From positions 248,001-312,000 of the forward strand of contig NZ_BJYX01000001.1 of assembly GCF_007991735.1 (NCBI RefSeq): DNA of 64,000 nt, read 5' to 3'. A program made the translations under genes and the position numbers. Below are positions 1 to 8,069 of the stretch, one piece after another. Source of the DNA: Terrabacter aerolatus (GTDB lineage Bacteria > Actinomycetota > Actinomycetes > Actinomycetales > Dermatophilaceae). Positions within the stretch are counted from its first letter, which is position 1. Each line of letters starts with the position of its first letter. The notes beneath the pieces were generated by a model. That model did no database searches. It was not told where the DNA came from and saw only the letters and a list, made by a program, of their open reading frames with translations.

Positions 1-1
1 C

Positions 2-430
2 ACGACTCCCGACCGCAAGGTCGACGTCATCAACGAGTCGGGCGTGGCCGGCCAGGCGCGGCTCGTGCTCGACGCGGCCGTCGGCACGGGCTACCGCCCG
101 GGACTCACCTCCACCGGGGTGCGCCGCGTGACGTCCGTCGTCGACTACGCCCCCGGGGACTCCGCCGCGGCGCAGTCCCTCGCGGACTTCCTCGGCGGCA
201 TCCAGATCCGCGAGCGGGCCTCGACGCCGTCGGGCTCGCTCATCGTGCGCGTCGGCAACGGCTTCACCCTGCCCGCCGCAGCGGCGGCGGCAGCACGGAC
301 GGGCTCTCCCACCGCGGCTCCGACGCCCCCTCCCGCCACCGCGGTCTCGGCCGTGGGCGGTGGACGCGCCGGGCCGCCGCCCACCGCGCTGACCGACCTG
401 TCCGGAGGCGGGATCCCCTGCGTCAAGTGA
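2..430 (+). CDS. LytR_C domain protein, C-terminal part (partial)
   Basis: The frame is open from the left edge of the window, so the start lies upstream. The visible 142 residues open with a stretch reading DVINESG...AGQARLVLDAAVGTGY, then a YAPGD motif followed by SLADFLGG. This is the pattern of the LytR_C domain (conserved N-G-x-G-x-A-x2-A core, then YYxPG, then a second helix) found in actinobacterial cell-envelope proteins. A low-complexity Ala/Pro/Gly tail of about 50 residues follows. The usual architecture is a cytoplasmic N-terminus, one membrane helix and this domain outside the cell; only the last part can be seen here. The stop TGA is followed by a 154-base gap before the TauE gene. 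Confidence 0.7.
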   Translation, partial: TTPDRKVDVINESGVAGQARLVLDAAVGTGYRPGLTSTGVRRVTSVVDYAPGDSAAAQSLADFLGGIQIRERASTPSGSLIVRVGNGFTLPAAAAAAARTGSPTAAPTPPPATAVSAVGGGRAGPPPTALTDLSGGGIPCVK

Positions 431-584
431 GTCGACGGCCGTAGCGGCGCTCCCGCTCGCGCCGGGGGCGCCGGGCCGCCGGCCGGGGCGCGAGCGTGGC
501 CGTGAACTGGGCGTGAACGTGGGCGTGAACGTGGCGTGAGCGGCCCGGGAGGCCGACGGGGCGCAGGGCCTACGCTGCGATCCC

Positions 585-1319
585 ATGACCGTGACGACGC
601 TGGTGCTGCTCGGCGTGGCAGCGCTGCTCGTCGGCTTCGCCAAGACGGCCATCGGCGGCATGGGCAGCGTCGCCGTCGCGATCTTCGCCCTCGTCCTGCC
701 GACGAAGGAGTCGACGGCCGCGATCCTGCTCCTGCTGCTCATCGGTGACGTCGTCGCGGTGTGGCACTACCGCCGGGACGCCGACCTCGGGCTGCTGAGG
801 CGTCTCATCCCCGCCGTCCTGCCCGGTCTCGCGCTCGGCGCACTCTTCCTCGCCTGGGTCGACGACACGACGCTGCGCCGGTCCATCGGCGGCCTGCTGC
901 TCGTGCTCGCGGCGCTCCAGCTCGTCCTCACGTGGCGCTCGCCCGACACGACGCGCGTCGGCTCGTCCAGGGTCGCGGCGGTCGGGACGGGCGCCGCGGC
1001 GGGCTTCGCGACGATGACGGCGAACGCGGCCGGTCCCGTCATGACGCTCTACCTCGTCGCGCAGGGGGTCGAGAAGCGCCGCTTCCTCGGCACGAGCGCC
1101 CTCTTCTTCTTCGGCGTCAACCTGTGCAAGGTGCCCTTCAGCGTCGGCCTGGGGCTCTTCGGGGCCCAGACCCTGTGGCGCACGGCCCTGCTCGCACCGC
1201 TCGTGCTCGTCGGGACGTGGATCGGGCTGCACACCGCACGCCGCCTCAGCCAGACCCGCTTCGACCAGGCCGTGCTCGTCGCCACCGTCGTCTCCGCGCT
1301 GGCCCTCGTCGTCCGCTGA
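585..1319 (+). CDS. TauE/SafE family sulfite exporter-type membrane protein
   Basis: A 244-residue protein made almost entirely of hydrophobic segments, about seven to eight membrane helices. The N-terminal helix contains KTAIGGMGSVAVAIFALVLP, the glycine-rich hallmark of the first TauE/SafE (formerly DUF81) repeat. A second repeat around residue 140 reads MTANAAGPVMTLYLV, the matching signature of the second half. Family members export small anions such as sulfite or sulfoacetate; the substrate cannot be read from sequence. The ATG at 585 has no Shine-Dalgarno, but TACGCT sits 8 bases upstream, which fits a leaderless transcript. No operon partner is obvious: the next gene starts 31 bases later with its own leaderless signal. 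Confidence 0.85.
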   Translation: MTVTTLVLLGVAALLVGFAKTAIGGMGSVAVAIFALVLPTKESTAAILLLLLIGDVVAVWHYRRDADLGLLRRLIPAVLPGLALGALFLAWVDDTTLRRSIGGLLLVLAALQLVLTWRSPDTTRVGSSRVAAVGTGAAAGFATMTANAAGPVMTLYLVAQGVEKRRFLGTSALFFFGVNLCKVPFSVGLGLFGAQTLWRTALLAPLVLVGTWIGLHTARRLSQTRFDQAVLVATVVSALALVVR

Positions 1320-1350
1320 CACCCGGCCGGGAGCGCCTAGGGTGCTTGGC

Positions 1351-2202
1351 ATGACGCTTCCCGCCGACGACCTCGAGCTGATCCGTGCCTCCCGCCAGGC
1401 CTGGGGCGCGCTCGAGACGGTGCACGTGCTCGGCTACTTCGCCGACGAGGTGCGTGAGGCCTACGTCGCCCTCGGGCTGCACCCGCGCCTCAGCTACTTC
1501 GCCGCCCGCTCGGCCGCCTTCGGGGCCGTCGGGCCGGAGGTGCCGACCGCCACCTTCTACGTCTTCGCGCCGTGGCTGCACGCCAAGGCGCTGCCCGCCT
1601 CCTGGGCGGTCGCGACCCCCGACCGGGTGCAGCAGGCGCGACGTGACGCCATGTCGGTCGTGCTCGACCGCGTCGTCGGCGACACCGACGTCTCCGAGCT
1701 GCTCGACCTCGTCCGCACCGTGTGCGCGGGTCTGACGTCGCACGGTCGTCCGTTGTATGCCGCCCACGCCGGCCTCGCGTGGCCCGACGAGCCGCGCCTC
1801 GCCCTCTGGCACGCGACCACCCTCGTCCGCGAGCACCGCGGGGACGGGCACGTGGCGGCGCTGCTGCGGGCGGGCCTCGACCCGGTCGAGTCGATCGTCG
1901 TCGGCGGGATCTTCTCGCGCAACACCGACTTCATGCGGTCGAGCCGCGGCTGGTCCGACGAGGAGTGGGCCGCCGCGACGTCCCGGCTCACCGAGCGTGG
2001 CCTCGTCGACGGCGACTCGCTGACCGAGGAGGGGCTCGCCTTCCGCAAGGACCTCGAGCGCGAGACCGACCGGATGGCCCTCGAGGGCTGGGCGCACCTC
2101 GGCCTCGAGGGCACGCGCCGGGTCGCCGAGCTGGCGGCGCCGTTGCGCACCGCGGCGCTCGGCAGCGGCATCCTGCCCGGCTGGATCAGCTCGCGCGGGT
2201 AG
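1351..2202 (+). CDS. SCO6745 family protein
   Basis: A 283-residue soluble protein with the recognisable opening W-G-A-L-E-T-V-H-V-L-G-Y-F, then REAYVALGLHPRLSYFAARSA, then a TFYVFAPWL block. This is the pattern of the actinobacterial SCO6745 family, which carries winged-helix-like segments and whose function is unknown. I chose the ATG at 1351 rather than the in-frame GTG at 1342, because TAGGGT ends 7 bases upstream and would place the transcript start at the codon itself (leaderless). No catalytic residues are evident. The octamer GTATGCCG lies inside the gene at 1755. Confidence 0.75.
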   Translation: MTLPADDLELIRASRQAWGALETVHVLGYFADEVREAYVALGLHPRLSYFAARSAAFGAVGPEVPTATFYVFAPWLHAKALPASWAVATPDRVQQARRDAMSVVLDRVVGDTDVSELLDLVRTVCAGLTSHGRPLYAAHAGLAWPDEPRLALWHATTLVREHRGDGHVAALLRAGLDPVESIVVGGIFSRNTDFMRSSRGWSDEEWAAATSRLTERGLVDGDSLTEEGLAFRKDLERETDRMALEGWAHLGLEGTRRVAELAAPLRTAALGSGILPGWISSRG

Positions 2203-2282
2203 CCGGCCGATCGCCGTCGTCCCTCGCCGGTTCGAGGTGGTGTCGGCACCTGGGACGGTGTCGGGATCACCTCGGACCGGTG

Positions 2283-3074
2283 TCAGAGCGTGAAGGCCGC
2301 GCGGAAGCGCTCGAGAGCCAGCTCGTCGTCGCCCGACGCCCATCCCTCCAGCCCGACCGGCCCGGCATACCCCATGTCGGCGAGCGCCTGCGCGACCGCC
2401 GGGTAGGCGATCTCGCCGGTGCCGGGCTCGCAGCGCCCGGGCACGTCGGCGACCTGGATCTCGCCGAGGTGCGGCAGGGCCCGGCGGCAGAGCTCGATGA
2501 GGTTCCCCTCGCCGATCTGGGCGTGGTAGAGGTCGAGCATCAGCCGCAGGTGCGGGCTGTCGACGGCTTCGACGAGGGCCAGGCAGTCGGCGGCGGTCGC
2601 GAACGGGACGCCCGGGTGGTCGACCGCCGTGTTGAGGTTCTCGAGGACGAACGTGACCCCTGCGCGCTCGCCGAGCTCGGCGATGCGGCCGAGCGTGCGC
2701 TGCGCCGTGAGCCACATCGGCCCGGTCGCGACCGGCTCGGGCCGCACCGGCAGGCCCCGGTCGTCGAGCCCGGTCCCGTGGAGGTTGAGCCGCGGGATGC
2801 CGAGGCGGTGGGCCACCGGCACCGACTCCGCCGCTGTCGCGAGCAGCTCGTCGGCGCCCTCCTCGTCGCCCAGCCGGCCGCGGACGTAGCCCGTCATCGA
2901 CGAGTAGACGACGCCCTCGTCACGCAGGGCGACGAGCTCGTCGACGTCGTGGCGCGTCCAGTCCCAGATCTCCACCTGGAAGCCGAGCGCATGGATGCGG
3001 CGCACCCGCTCGGCGAAGGGCAGGTCGACGAAGACCATCTCGGCGCTCACCGCGAGCGAGAACGGGCCCGCCAT
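2283..3074 (-). CDS. Hydroxypyruvate isomerase-like TIM-barrel protein
   Basis: A 263-residue sugar-phosphate isomerase/epimerase superfamily protein (xylose-isomerase-like TIM barrel). Metal-binding acids typical of the fold are visible: E in VEIWDW, E in FVLENLNTAVDHPG, D-H in MLDLYHAQIGEG, and a final E in GLEGW. The ENLN...DHPG and LDLYH signatures match hydroxypyruvate isomerase (Hyi). Its start overlaps the stop of the upstream oxidoreductase by one base, so the two genes are translationally coupled. The pair is divergent from a LacI regulator and is probably a polyol or inositol-like catabolic module. The true substrate is not certain; 2-keto-sugar acids are the likeliest. Confidence 0.8.
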   Translation of the reverse strand: MAGPFSLAVSAEMVFVDLPFAERVRRIHALGFQVEIWDWTRHDVDELVALRDEGVVYSSMTGYVRGRLGDEEGADELLATAAESVPVAHRLGIPRLNLHGTGLDDRGLPVRPEPVATGPMWLTAQRTLGRIAELGERAGVTFVLENLNTAVDHPGVPFATAADCLALVEAVDSPHLRLMLDLYHAQIGEGNLIELCRRALPHLGEIQVADVPGRCEPGTGEIAYPAVAQALADMGYAGPVGLEGWASGDDELALERFRAAFTL

Positions 3075-4114
3075 CAGGCACCCGCCCCGGCCGCCACGCG
3101 GTCGGCGTCGCGGATCGTCACGGTGCCTCCCGTCTCGACGGCCTCGATGCAGGCGAGCGCGATCCGCAGCGCCGCACGGGCGTCCTCACCGCCGACCTGC
3201 GTCGGGGTGCCCTCACGAACAGCCCGGCAGAAGGCCGCGAGCTCGGCGGCATACGCGTCGGCGAAGAGGTCGGTGTCGGTGCGGGCCGTGGGACTGGTGA
3301 CCCCGGCCGCGCTCCAGTGGCTCGTGATGAGGTGGGCCGGGCCGCCCGCCGTCACCATGCCGGCCGAGCCGAAGACCTCGGCGCGCACGTCGTAGCCGTA
3401 GGCGGCCGAGAAGCTCGCCTCGGCGACCGCGATCGCGCCGTTGTCGTAGCGGATCGTGACGACGGCGGTGTCGAGCAGCCCGGCGGCCTTGAAGTCGGGC
3501 GCGACGAGCGCGTCGGCCATGACCGAGACCTCGACGGCCGTCGCGCCGGCGTTGAACCAGTTGAGCGCGTCGAAGTCGTGGATGAGCGTCTGGGTGAAGA
3601 TCGTCCACGGCGGCACGGCCGCCGGGTCGGCGAGTCCCGGATCACGCGTCACGGAGCGCAGCAGCTGGGGCGTCCCGATGCCACCTGCGGCCACCGTGTC
3701 GCGGGCGGCGACGAAGTCGCGGGCGAAGCGCCGGTTGAAGCCGACCTGCAGGGGTATGCCGGCACCTCGGGCCGCGTCGATGGCGCGGTCCGCGTCGGAG
3801 AGGGTCATCGCCATCGGCTTCTCGACGAAGACGGCCTTGCCGGCCGCGGCTGCTGCGACGACGAGGTCCGCGTGCGCCGTACTGGCGCAGGTGATGGCGA
3901 CGGCCTCGATGCGTGGGTCGTCGATGAGGTCCTGGGGGTCGGCGAGCCACTCGGCGCCGAGCTCCTCCCCGAGGCGCTCGGCTGCGGCAACCCGGGGGTC
4001 GGCGACGGCGACGAGCTCGGCCTCGCCGAGCCGCCGGGCCAACGTGGTGGCGTGGTGGGTGCCGATGCGGCCGGCCCCGATGAGACCGAAGCGGACCGGG
4101 TCGATGCGCGTCAT
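3074..4114 (-). CDS. Gfo/Idh/MocA family oxidoreductase (inositol 2-dehydrogenase-like)
   Basis: A 346-residue NAD(P)-dependent sugar or polyol dehydrogenase. The N-terminal Rossmann motif reads GLIGAGRIGTHHA; the EKP motif (VFVEKPMAMT) marks the sugar-binding junction, and IHDFDALNWF supplies the catalytic HD pair of the inositol dehydrogenase branch. The ATG is preceded by a GGAG about 5 bases upstream. It is first in a two-gene operon with the Hyi-like gene and diverges from the LacI gene at 4230. A 16-base perfect palindrome sits 22 bases upstream of its start, so repression by that LacI protein is likely. One of six Gfo/Idh/MocA genes in the window. Confidence 0.85.
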   Translation of the reverse strand: MTRIDPVRFGLIGAGRIGTHHATTLARRLGEAELVAVADPRVAAAERLGEELGAEWLADPQDLIDDPRIEAVAITCASTAHADLVVAAAAAGKAVFVEKPMAMTLSDADRAIDAARGAGIPLQVGFNRRFARDFVAARDTVAAGGIGTPQLLRSVTRDPGLADPAAVPPWTIFTQTLIHDFDALNWFNAGATAVEVSVMADALVAPDFKAAGLLDTAVVTIRYDNGAIAVAEASFSAAYGYDVRAEVFGSAGMVTAGGPAHLITSHWSAAGVTSPTARTDTDLFADAYAAELAAFCRAVREGTPTQVGGEDARAALRIALACIEAVETGGTVTIRDADRVAAGAGA

Positions 4115-4135
4115 TGCTGCTCCTTCGCAGATGTG

Positions 4136-4151
4136 ACTAGAGCGCTCTAGT
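4136..4151. promoter_or_regulatory. LacI-type operator, proximal to the leftward operon
   Basis: ACTAGAGCGCTCTAGT is a perfect 16-base palindrome with the AGCGCT centre typical of LacI/GalR operators. It lies 22 bases upstream of the leftward oxidoreductase start, exactly 70 bases (centre to centre) from a second, imperfect copy that overlaps the lacI promoter. Confidence 0.8.
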
Positions 4152-4206
4152 AGTGAGAACAGTGAAGCGCGACACCGCCGCGCCGGTCAAGGGCTGGTCC
4201 ACGTCG

Positions 4207-4223
4207 ATGGAGCGCTCTAGAGT
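4207..4223. promoter_or_regulatory. Second LacI operator overlapping the lacI -10 box
   Basis: TGGAGCGCTCTAGAGT repeats the GAGCGCTC core and the CTCTAG half of the 4136 operator. The -10-like TAGAGT (4218-4223) lies within it and is 6 bases from the ATG at 4230, so a bound repressor would cover the lacI promoter. This supports autoregulation, and looping with the first site is possible. Confidence 0.65.
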
Positions 4224-4229
4224 CGGGGC

Positions 4230-5285
4230 ATGGTCAGCACGAGGCCCGGCGAGAGGGTCACGATGGAGCACGTCGCCGCGCGTGCCGGTGTCTCCCGCGC
4301 CCTCGTGTCGATCGTCTTCCGCGGCGTCGCCGGCGCCTCCGAGGCCACCCGTGAGCGCGTCCTCGCCGCCGCACGCGAGCTCGACTACCGGCCCGACACC
4401 CGCGCGAGCCGTCTCGGCAGCAGCCGTACGCGCACGCTCGGTGTGGCCTTCAGCGTCGGGCACGCCTTCCACGGCGACCTCCTCGAGAGCCTCTACACGC
4501 ATGCCGACGGGGCGGGCTACGAGCTCGTGCTGAGCGGCGTCACCCCGTCGCGCTCCGAGGAGGCTGCGGTGGAGACCCTGCTCGCCGAGCGGTGCGAGGG
4601 CATCGTCCTGCTCGGCAGCAGCCAGGGCGCGGGCCGGATCGAGAGCCTCGCCGCGCGCGTTCCCGTCGTGAGCGTGCTGCGGCCCGTGCCGGGCGGTGGG
4701 GTCGGCGTCGTGCGCACCGACGACGCCGCAGGGCTGAGGCTCTCGGTCGAGCACCTGCGCGGCCTGGGCCACCGGCGCATCGCCCTCCTCGACGGCGGCC
4801 GCACCGCCGGTGCGGCCGAGCGGCGACGCGGCTACCGCACGGCGATGCGCCGCTCGCCGGCCCTGACCGAGATGGTCCTGCCCGGTGGCGTCAGCGAGCT
4901 CGAGGGCGCCGACGCGGCGCGCAGCTTCCTCGCGCTCGGCGCACGCGGCCGGCCGACCGCCGTCGCTGCCTTCAACGACCGCTGCGCGATCGGCTTCGTC
5001 GACGTCGTGCGGCAGGCGGGGCTCCGCGTTCCCCGCGACGTGTCGGTCGTCGGCTTCGACGACATCACCGAGGCCGGCTACCCCCACGTGTCTCTGACGA
5101 CGGTGCACCAGGACGCCGAGCGTCTCGGCTCGGAGACGGTGCGCACCCTCGCCGACCGACTCGACCGCGGGCCGGCGGGACCGGCGTCGCCCCCGCCCGT
5201 CGTCGTCGAGCCCGTCGTCGTCGAGCCCTCACTCGTGGTGCGGGCCAGCACGGCGCCGCCGGCATCCCGTGGTGCGTCCTCGTGA
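4230..5285 (+). CDS. LacI family transcriptional regulator
   Basis: A 351-residue repressor. Residues 12-60 form the LacI helix-turn-helix (MEHVAARAGVSRALVSIVFR, then a hinge helix RASRLGSSRTRTLGV). The rest is a periplasmic-binding-protein-like effector domain with the usual AFNDRCAIGF and VSVVGFDDI blocks. The start is supported by a leaderless arrangement (TAGAGT, 6 bases, ATG). Two AGCGCT-centred operators lie between it and the divergent oxidoreductase/isomerase operon, so it most likely represses that operon and itself until a sugar or polyol effector binds. Its TGA overlaps the ATG of the downstream hydrolase by one base. Confidence 0.92.
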   Translation: MVSTRPGERVTMEHVAARAGVSRALVSIVFRGVAGASEATRERVLAAARELDYRPDTRASRLGSSRTRTLGVAFSVGHAFHGDLLESLYTHADGAGYELVLSGVTPSRSEEAAVETLLAERCEGIVLLGSSQGAGRIESLAARVPVVSVLRPVPGGGVGVVRTDDAAGLRLSVEHLRGLGHRRIALLDGGRTAGAAERRRGYRTAMRRSPALTEMVLPGGVSELEGADAARSFLALGARGRPTAVAAFNDRCAIGFVDVVRQAGLRVPRDVSVVGFDDITEAGYPHVSLTTVHQDAERLGSETVRTLADRLDRGPAGPASPPPVVVEPVVVEPSLVVRASTAPPASRGASS

Positions 5286-6082
5286 TGCCGGGCGACGTGC
5301 TCGGCCGAGACGTCGGGCCCGACGTGCAGGTGCAGTTCACCAGTCTGGGCGGGAAGGTCGTGCGGTCGCTCGCGCTCGGCGGCGACCGACCCCGGACCAC
5401 CCCGCTCGTCGTCGTCCTGCCCGGTCTCGGCCTGCCCTTCTACACGATCCCGACCGCGAGGTCCCTCGTCGCACGGGGGCTGGCCTGCACCGTGCTCGAC
5501 CTACCGGGGTTCGGCTCCAACCTGCCGCGTCCGACGAGCCCGTCCATCCACGCCGCGGGCCTCCTGGCAGCGCGCTGGATCGACGCACAGGCCGCCGGGC
5601 ACCCGGTCGTCGTGCTCGGGCACTCGACGGGAGGCCAGGCCGCCCTGACCGCGGCACTGGCCCTCAGTGCCCGCCGCCGCGACTTCTCGCTCGTGCTCGC
5701 CGGGACGACCTTTGCGCCCGAGCAGCGCCGACTGCACCGCCTGGCCCGGGCGACCCCCTTCGCCTACCGCGACGACCGTCTCGACCAGATCGACCCGATG
5801 GAGGTCTGGCGGGGTCGTACCGGCATCGTGGCCATGCTCCAGTCGGGCCTCCACGACGCTCCCGAGGAGCGCATCGCCCACCTGCCCGTGCCCGTCACGG
5901 TCACCGCCGGGGTGCACGACGCCTTCGCCCCGGTCTCGTGGCTCGACCGGCTCGCGGGGTCGGCCCGCCGCGCTCCGAGCGTGCGCACGTCGCTGCTCGG
6001 CGGGTCGCACAACAACCTCTTCACGCACCCCGACGAGATCGCCGGCCTCGTCGCGCTGGCCGCCGCCGACGTGAGCGGCTGA
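5285..6082 (+). CDS. Alpha/beta hydrolase
   Basis: A 265-residue alpha/beta-hydrolase-fold protein. The oxyanion region is LPGLGLPFYTIP, the nucleophile elbow is GHSTGG (Ser near residue 113), the acid is probably the D of VHDAFAPVSW, and the base is the H of GGSHNN near the C-terminus. The ATG overlaps the lacI stop by one base (TGATG), so the gene is translated with the regulator. The substrate is unknown; cofactor-free esterases and lactonases share this motif set. A lactonase role beside a polyol dehydrogenase would be sensible but is inference. Confidence 0.82.
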   Translation: MPGDVLGRDVGPDVQVQFTSLGGKVVRSLALGGDRPRTTPLVVVLPGLGLPFYTIPTARSLVARGLACTVLDLPGFGSNLPRPTSPSIHAAGLLAARWIDAQAAGHPVVVLGHSTGGQAALTAALALSARRRDFSLVLAGTTFAPEQRRLHRLARATPFAYRDDRLDQIDPMEVWRGRTGIVAMLQSGLHDAPEERIAHLPVPVTVTAGVHDAFAPVSWLDRLAGSARRAPSVRTSLLGGSHNNLFTHPDEIAGLVALAAADVSG

Positions 6083-6094
6083 CGTCCGACCGCC

Positions 6095-6754
6095 TCAACC
6101 GGCCGGCACGGGGTCGCGTCCCTGCCACGTGCAGATGCACGCCTCGTTGCCCTCGGGGTCGGCGAGGATCCAGAAGGCGGGGGCCTCGGCGTCGGACACG
6201 AGGCGCCCACCGGCTGCGAGAGCGCGTTCGATGCGACCGGCCGCCTCGTCGTGGGCGACCGTGACGTCGAGGTGGATCCGGTTGCGTTGCGGCCGCGGCT
6301 CGTCCATCTGCTGGAACCAGACGGCCGGTCCGAGGCGCAGCGGGTCCTGCACGTCGTTGCGGGCGATGACGTCCCAGCCGAGCACCGCGTCCCAGAACGG
6401 CCGCACCGCGTCGATGTCCATCGCGTCGATGGCGACCTCGACGACGGTGAGCGTCGTGGGCTCGGACGGCAGCCCCAGCTCGGCCACGACCGCGTCGACC
6501 GCACGGCCCAGCGTGACGTCCTCCGCGGTGACGCCACCAGCGGGCTCGGTGGACACCGCGAGGTGGACGACGTCGCCGCGCACGTCGACGTCGGGGGCGC
6601 GGCCGTGCGCCGCCGCCACCTCGCCGATCCGCGCGACGAGGGCGAAGGCTGCCGCCGCGTCGGGGGCCCGCACGGTCAGGTGCATGCGCTGGAGCAGGAA
6701 CCGCCACTCGGGCAGGGCGTCGGACGCCGCCTGGCGGGAGAGCTTGTCGGCCAT
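6095..6754 (-). CDS. Pterin-dehydratase-like domain fused to a VOC (glyoxalase-fold) domain
   Basis: A 219-residue two-domain protein. Residues 1-95 resemble 4a-hydroxytetrahydrobiopterin dehydratase: a P-E-W-R-F opening followed by VHLAVSTEPAGGVTAEDVTLGRAVD, corresponding to the family's T-x-x-GG(L/V)T-x-x-D segment. The histidine pair normally seen before it is not evident, so activity is doubtful. Residues 105-215 form a VOC domain (FWDAVLGWDVIARND; RIHLDVTV; FWILADPEGNEACICTW), with H and E as possible metal ligands. The start is supported by TACGGT six bases upstream of the ATG (leaderless). It converges on the hydrolase gene with only 12 bases between stops. Confidence 0.75.
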   Translation of the reverse strand: MADKLSRQAASDALPEWRFLLQRMHLTVRAPDAAAAFALVARIGEVAAAHGRAPDVDVRGDVVHLAVSTEPAGGVTAEDVTLGRAVDAVVAELGLPSEPTTLTVVEVAIDAMDIDAVRPFWDAVLGWDVIARNDVQDPLRLGPAVWFQQMDEPRPQRNRIHLDVTVAHDEAAGRIERALAAGGRLVSDAEAPAFWILADPEGNEACICTWQGRDPVPAG

Positions 6755-6822
6755 GGACCGACCGTAGCCCGCCGCACCGACCGAGCAGGCCGGTCAGTGC
6801 GGGCGTATGCCGTCAGGCCGGG

Positions 6823-7899
6823 TCACGGGGACTCCCGCCGGGCCGTCGTGCCGCGGACCACGAGCTGCGGCTCGAGGACGAGCTCGACCGGCTCGGTGCG
6901 CCCGTCGTCGAGACGCTGGGTGGCCGCCTCGACCGCGGCGGTCGCCATGGCCTCGGGGATCTGGCTGACGCTCGTGAGGTCGACCGTCGCCAGCCGGGCG
7001 ATCGGACTGTCGTCGTAGCCGACGACGGAGATCTCACCCGGGACGTCCACGCCGTCGCGCCGGAGCCGGTCGAGGAGGCCGAGCGCGGCCCGGTCGTTGA
7101 ACGCGACGACGGCGGACGGCATACGTGGGCGGCCGCGCGTGGCCTCTCGACCGGGCGGAGGGGGCAGGACGCGGCCGGTCGACGGACGGGGGGCGCGGGC
7201 AACGAGGGCTGTCGCCGCGCGGGCGCCCGACTCCTCGTCCCCGCCGCCGTCGACGACGAGCGACGAGTCCGCGAGCCCGAGGCGCTTCATGGCCCGGCGG
7301 TAGCCCTGCCGACGTACCGTGGCGATGGGGCCGCGCGGGCCGTCGACGAAGGTGATGTCGCGGTGCCCCAGACCGGCGAGGTGCTCGACGGCGAGCCCGA
7401 CACCGACGTCGTCGGCCGCTCGCACGACGTCGACCCCGGCCGCGCGTGCTCGTCGGCCGATGGCCACGACGTGGTGCTCCTCGGCGAGCGCCGCGAGCTC
7501 GGCGTCGGGCAGCCGTGGGCCGAGCAGCAGGAGGGCCTCGCAGCGGAAGTCGAGGAGCGACTCGACGGCCCGGCGCTCGTCGCGGGTGCGCGTCAGCGGG
7601 CTGACGACGATGTCGTAGCCCCGCTCGTCGGCGGCGGCCTGGAGGTCCTCGAGGAGCTCGGCGTGGAAGGTGCTCCGGACGTCCATCGTCACGCCGAGCA
7701 GCTGGGTGCGCCTCCGGGCGAGCAGGCTCGCGGTGCGGTCGGCCCGGTAGCCGAGGTCGCGTGCCGCCTCGAGCACCGCCTCCCGCGTCGCCGCGCTCGG
7801 GCCGGGGCGTCCACGCAGGACGAGGGACACCGAGGCCGTGCTGACCTGAGCCCGCGCAGCGACGTCCTCGAGGCGGGGACGGGGGGGACGCGACGGCAT
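6823..7899 (-). CDS. LacI family transcriptional regulator
   Basis: A 358-residue LacI/GalR repressor. The HTH is RLEDVAARAQVSTASVSLVL at residues 8-27, with hinge ASLLARRRTQLLGV and an effector domain containing VVAFNDRAALGLLDRL and ISVVGYDDSPIARL. I start it at the ATG at 7899 (an open frame continues upstream) because AAGGAG sits 5-10 bases before it. It is divergent from an oxidoreductase/isomerase operon whose promoter contains a perfect TTAAAGCGCTTTAA palindrome, the obvious operator. The octamer CGGCATAC covers the start codon itself. Compared with the 4230 repressor the operator core is the same (AGCGCT) but the flanks differ, which would give specificity. Confidence 0.9.
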   Translation of the reverse strand: MPSRPPRPRLEDVAARAQVSTASVSLVLRGRPGPSAATREAVLEAARDLGYRADRTASLLARRRTQLLGVTMDVRSTFHAELLEDLQAAADERGYDIVVSPLTRTRDERRAVESLLDFRCEALLLLGPRLPDAELAALAEEHHVVAIGRRARAAGVDVVRAADDVGVGLAVEHLAGLGHRDITFVDGPRGPIATVRRQGYRRAMKRLGLADSSLVVDGGGDEESGARAATALVARAPRPSTGRVLPPPPGREATRGRPRMPSAVVAFNDRAALGLLDRLRRDGVDVPGEISVVGYDDSPIARLATVDLTSVSQIPEAMATAAVEAATQRLDDGRTEPVELVLEPQLVVRGTTARRESP

Positions 7900-7948
7900 A
7901 CGACTCCTTGGTGGCTGTGGCCGGCAAGGCCGGGGTCGAGCTCGGGCC

Positions 7949-8026
7949 ACTTTGTCAGAACAAAGTGTTGACACGCGCGGCACACGCTCCGCACACTGGA
8001 GCCATCGTAGTCTTAAAGCGCTTTAA
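7949..8026 (+). promoter_or_regulatory. Promoter with LacI operator for the 8070-10283 operon
   Basis: TTGACA at 7968-7973 is a consensus -35; a weak CACACT at 7992-7997 could be the -10 (18-base spacer). The perfect 14-base palindrome TTAAAGCGCTTTAA (8013-8026) lies just downstream, where a bound LacI protein would block elongation. An ACTTTGT-CAGA-ACAAAGT inverted repeat (7949-7966) touches the -35 and could bind a second regulator. It is an unusually A+T-rich patch for this genome. Confidence 0.7.
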
Positions 8027-8069
8027 ACACATTGACGAATCCACCGAGATGTCCAGAGAGGCACATCCC

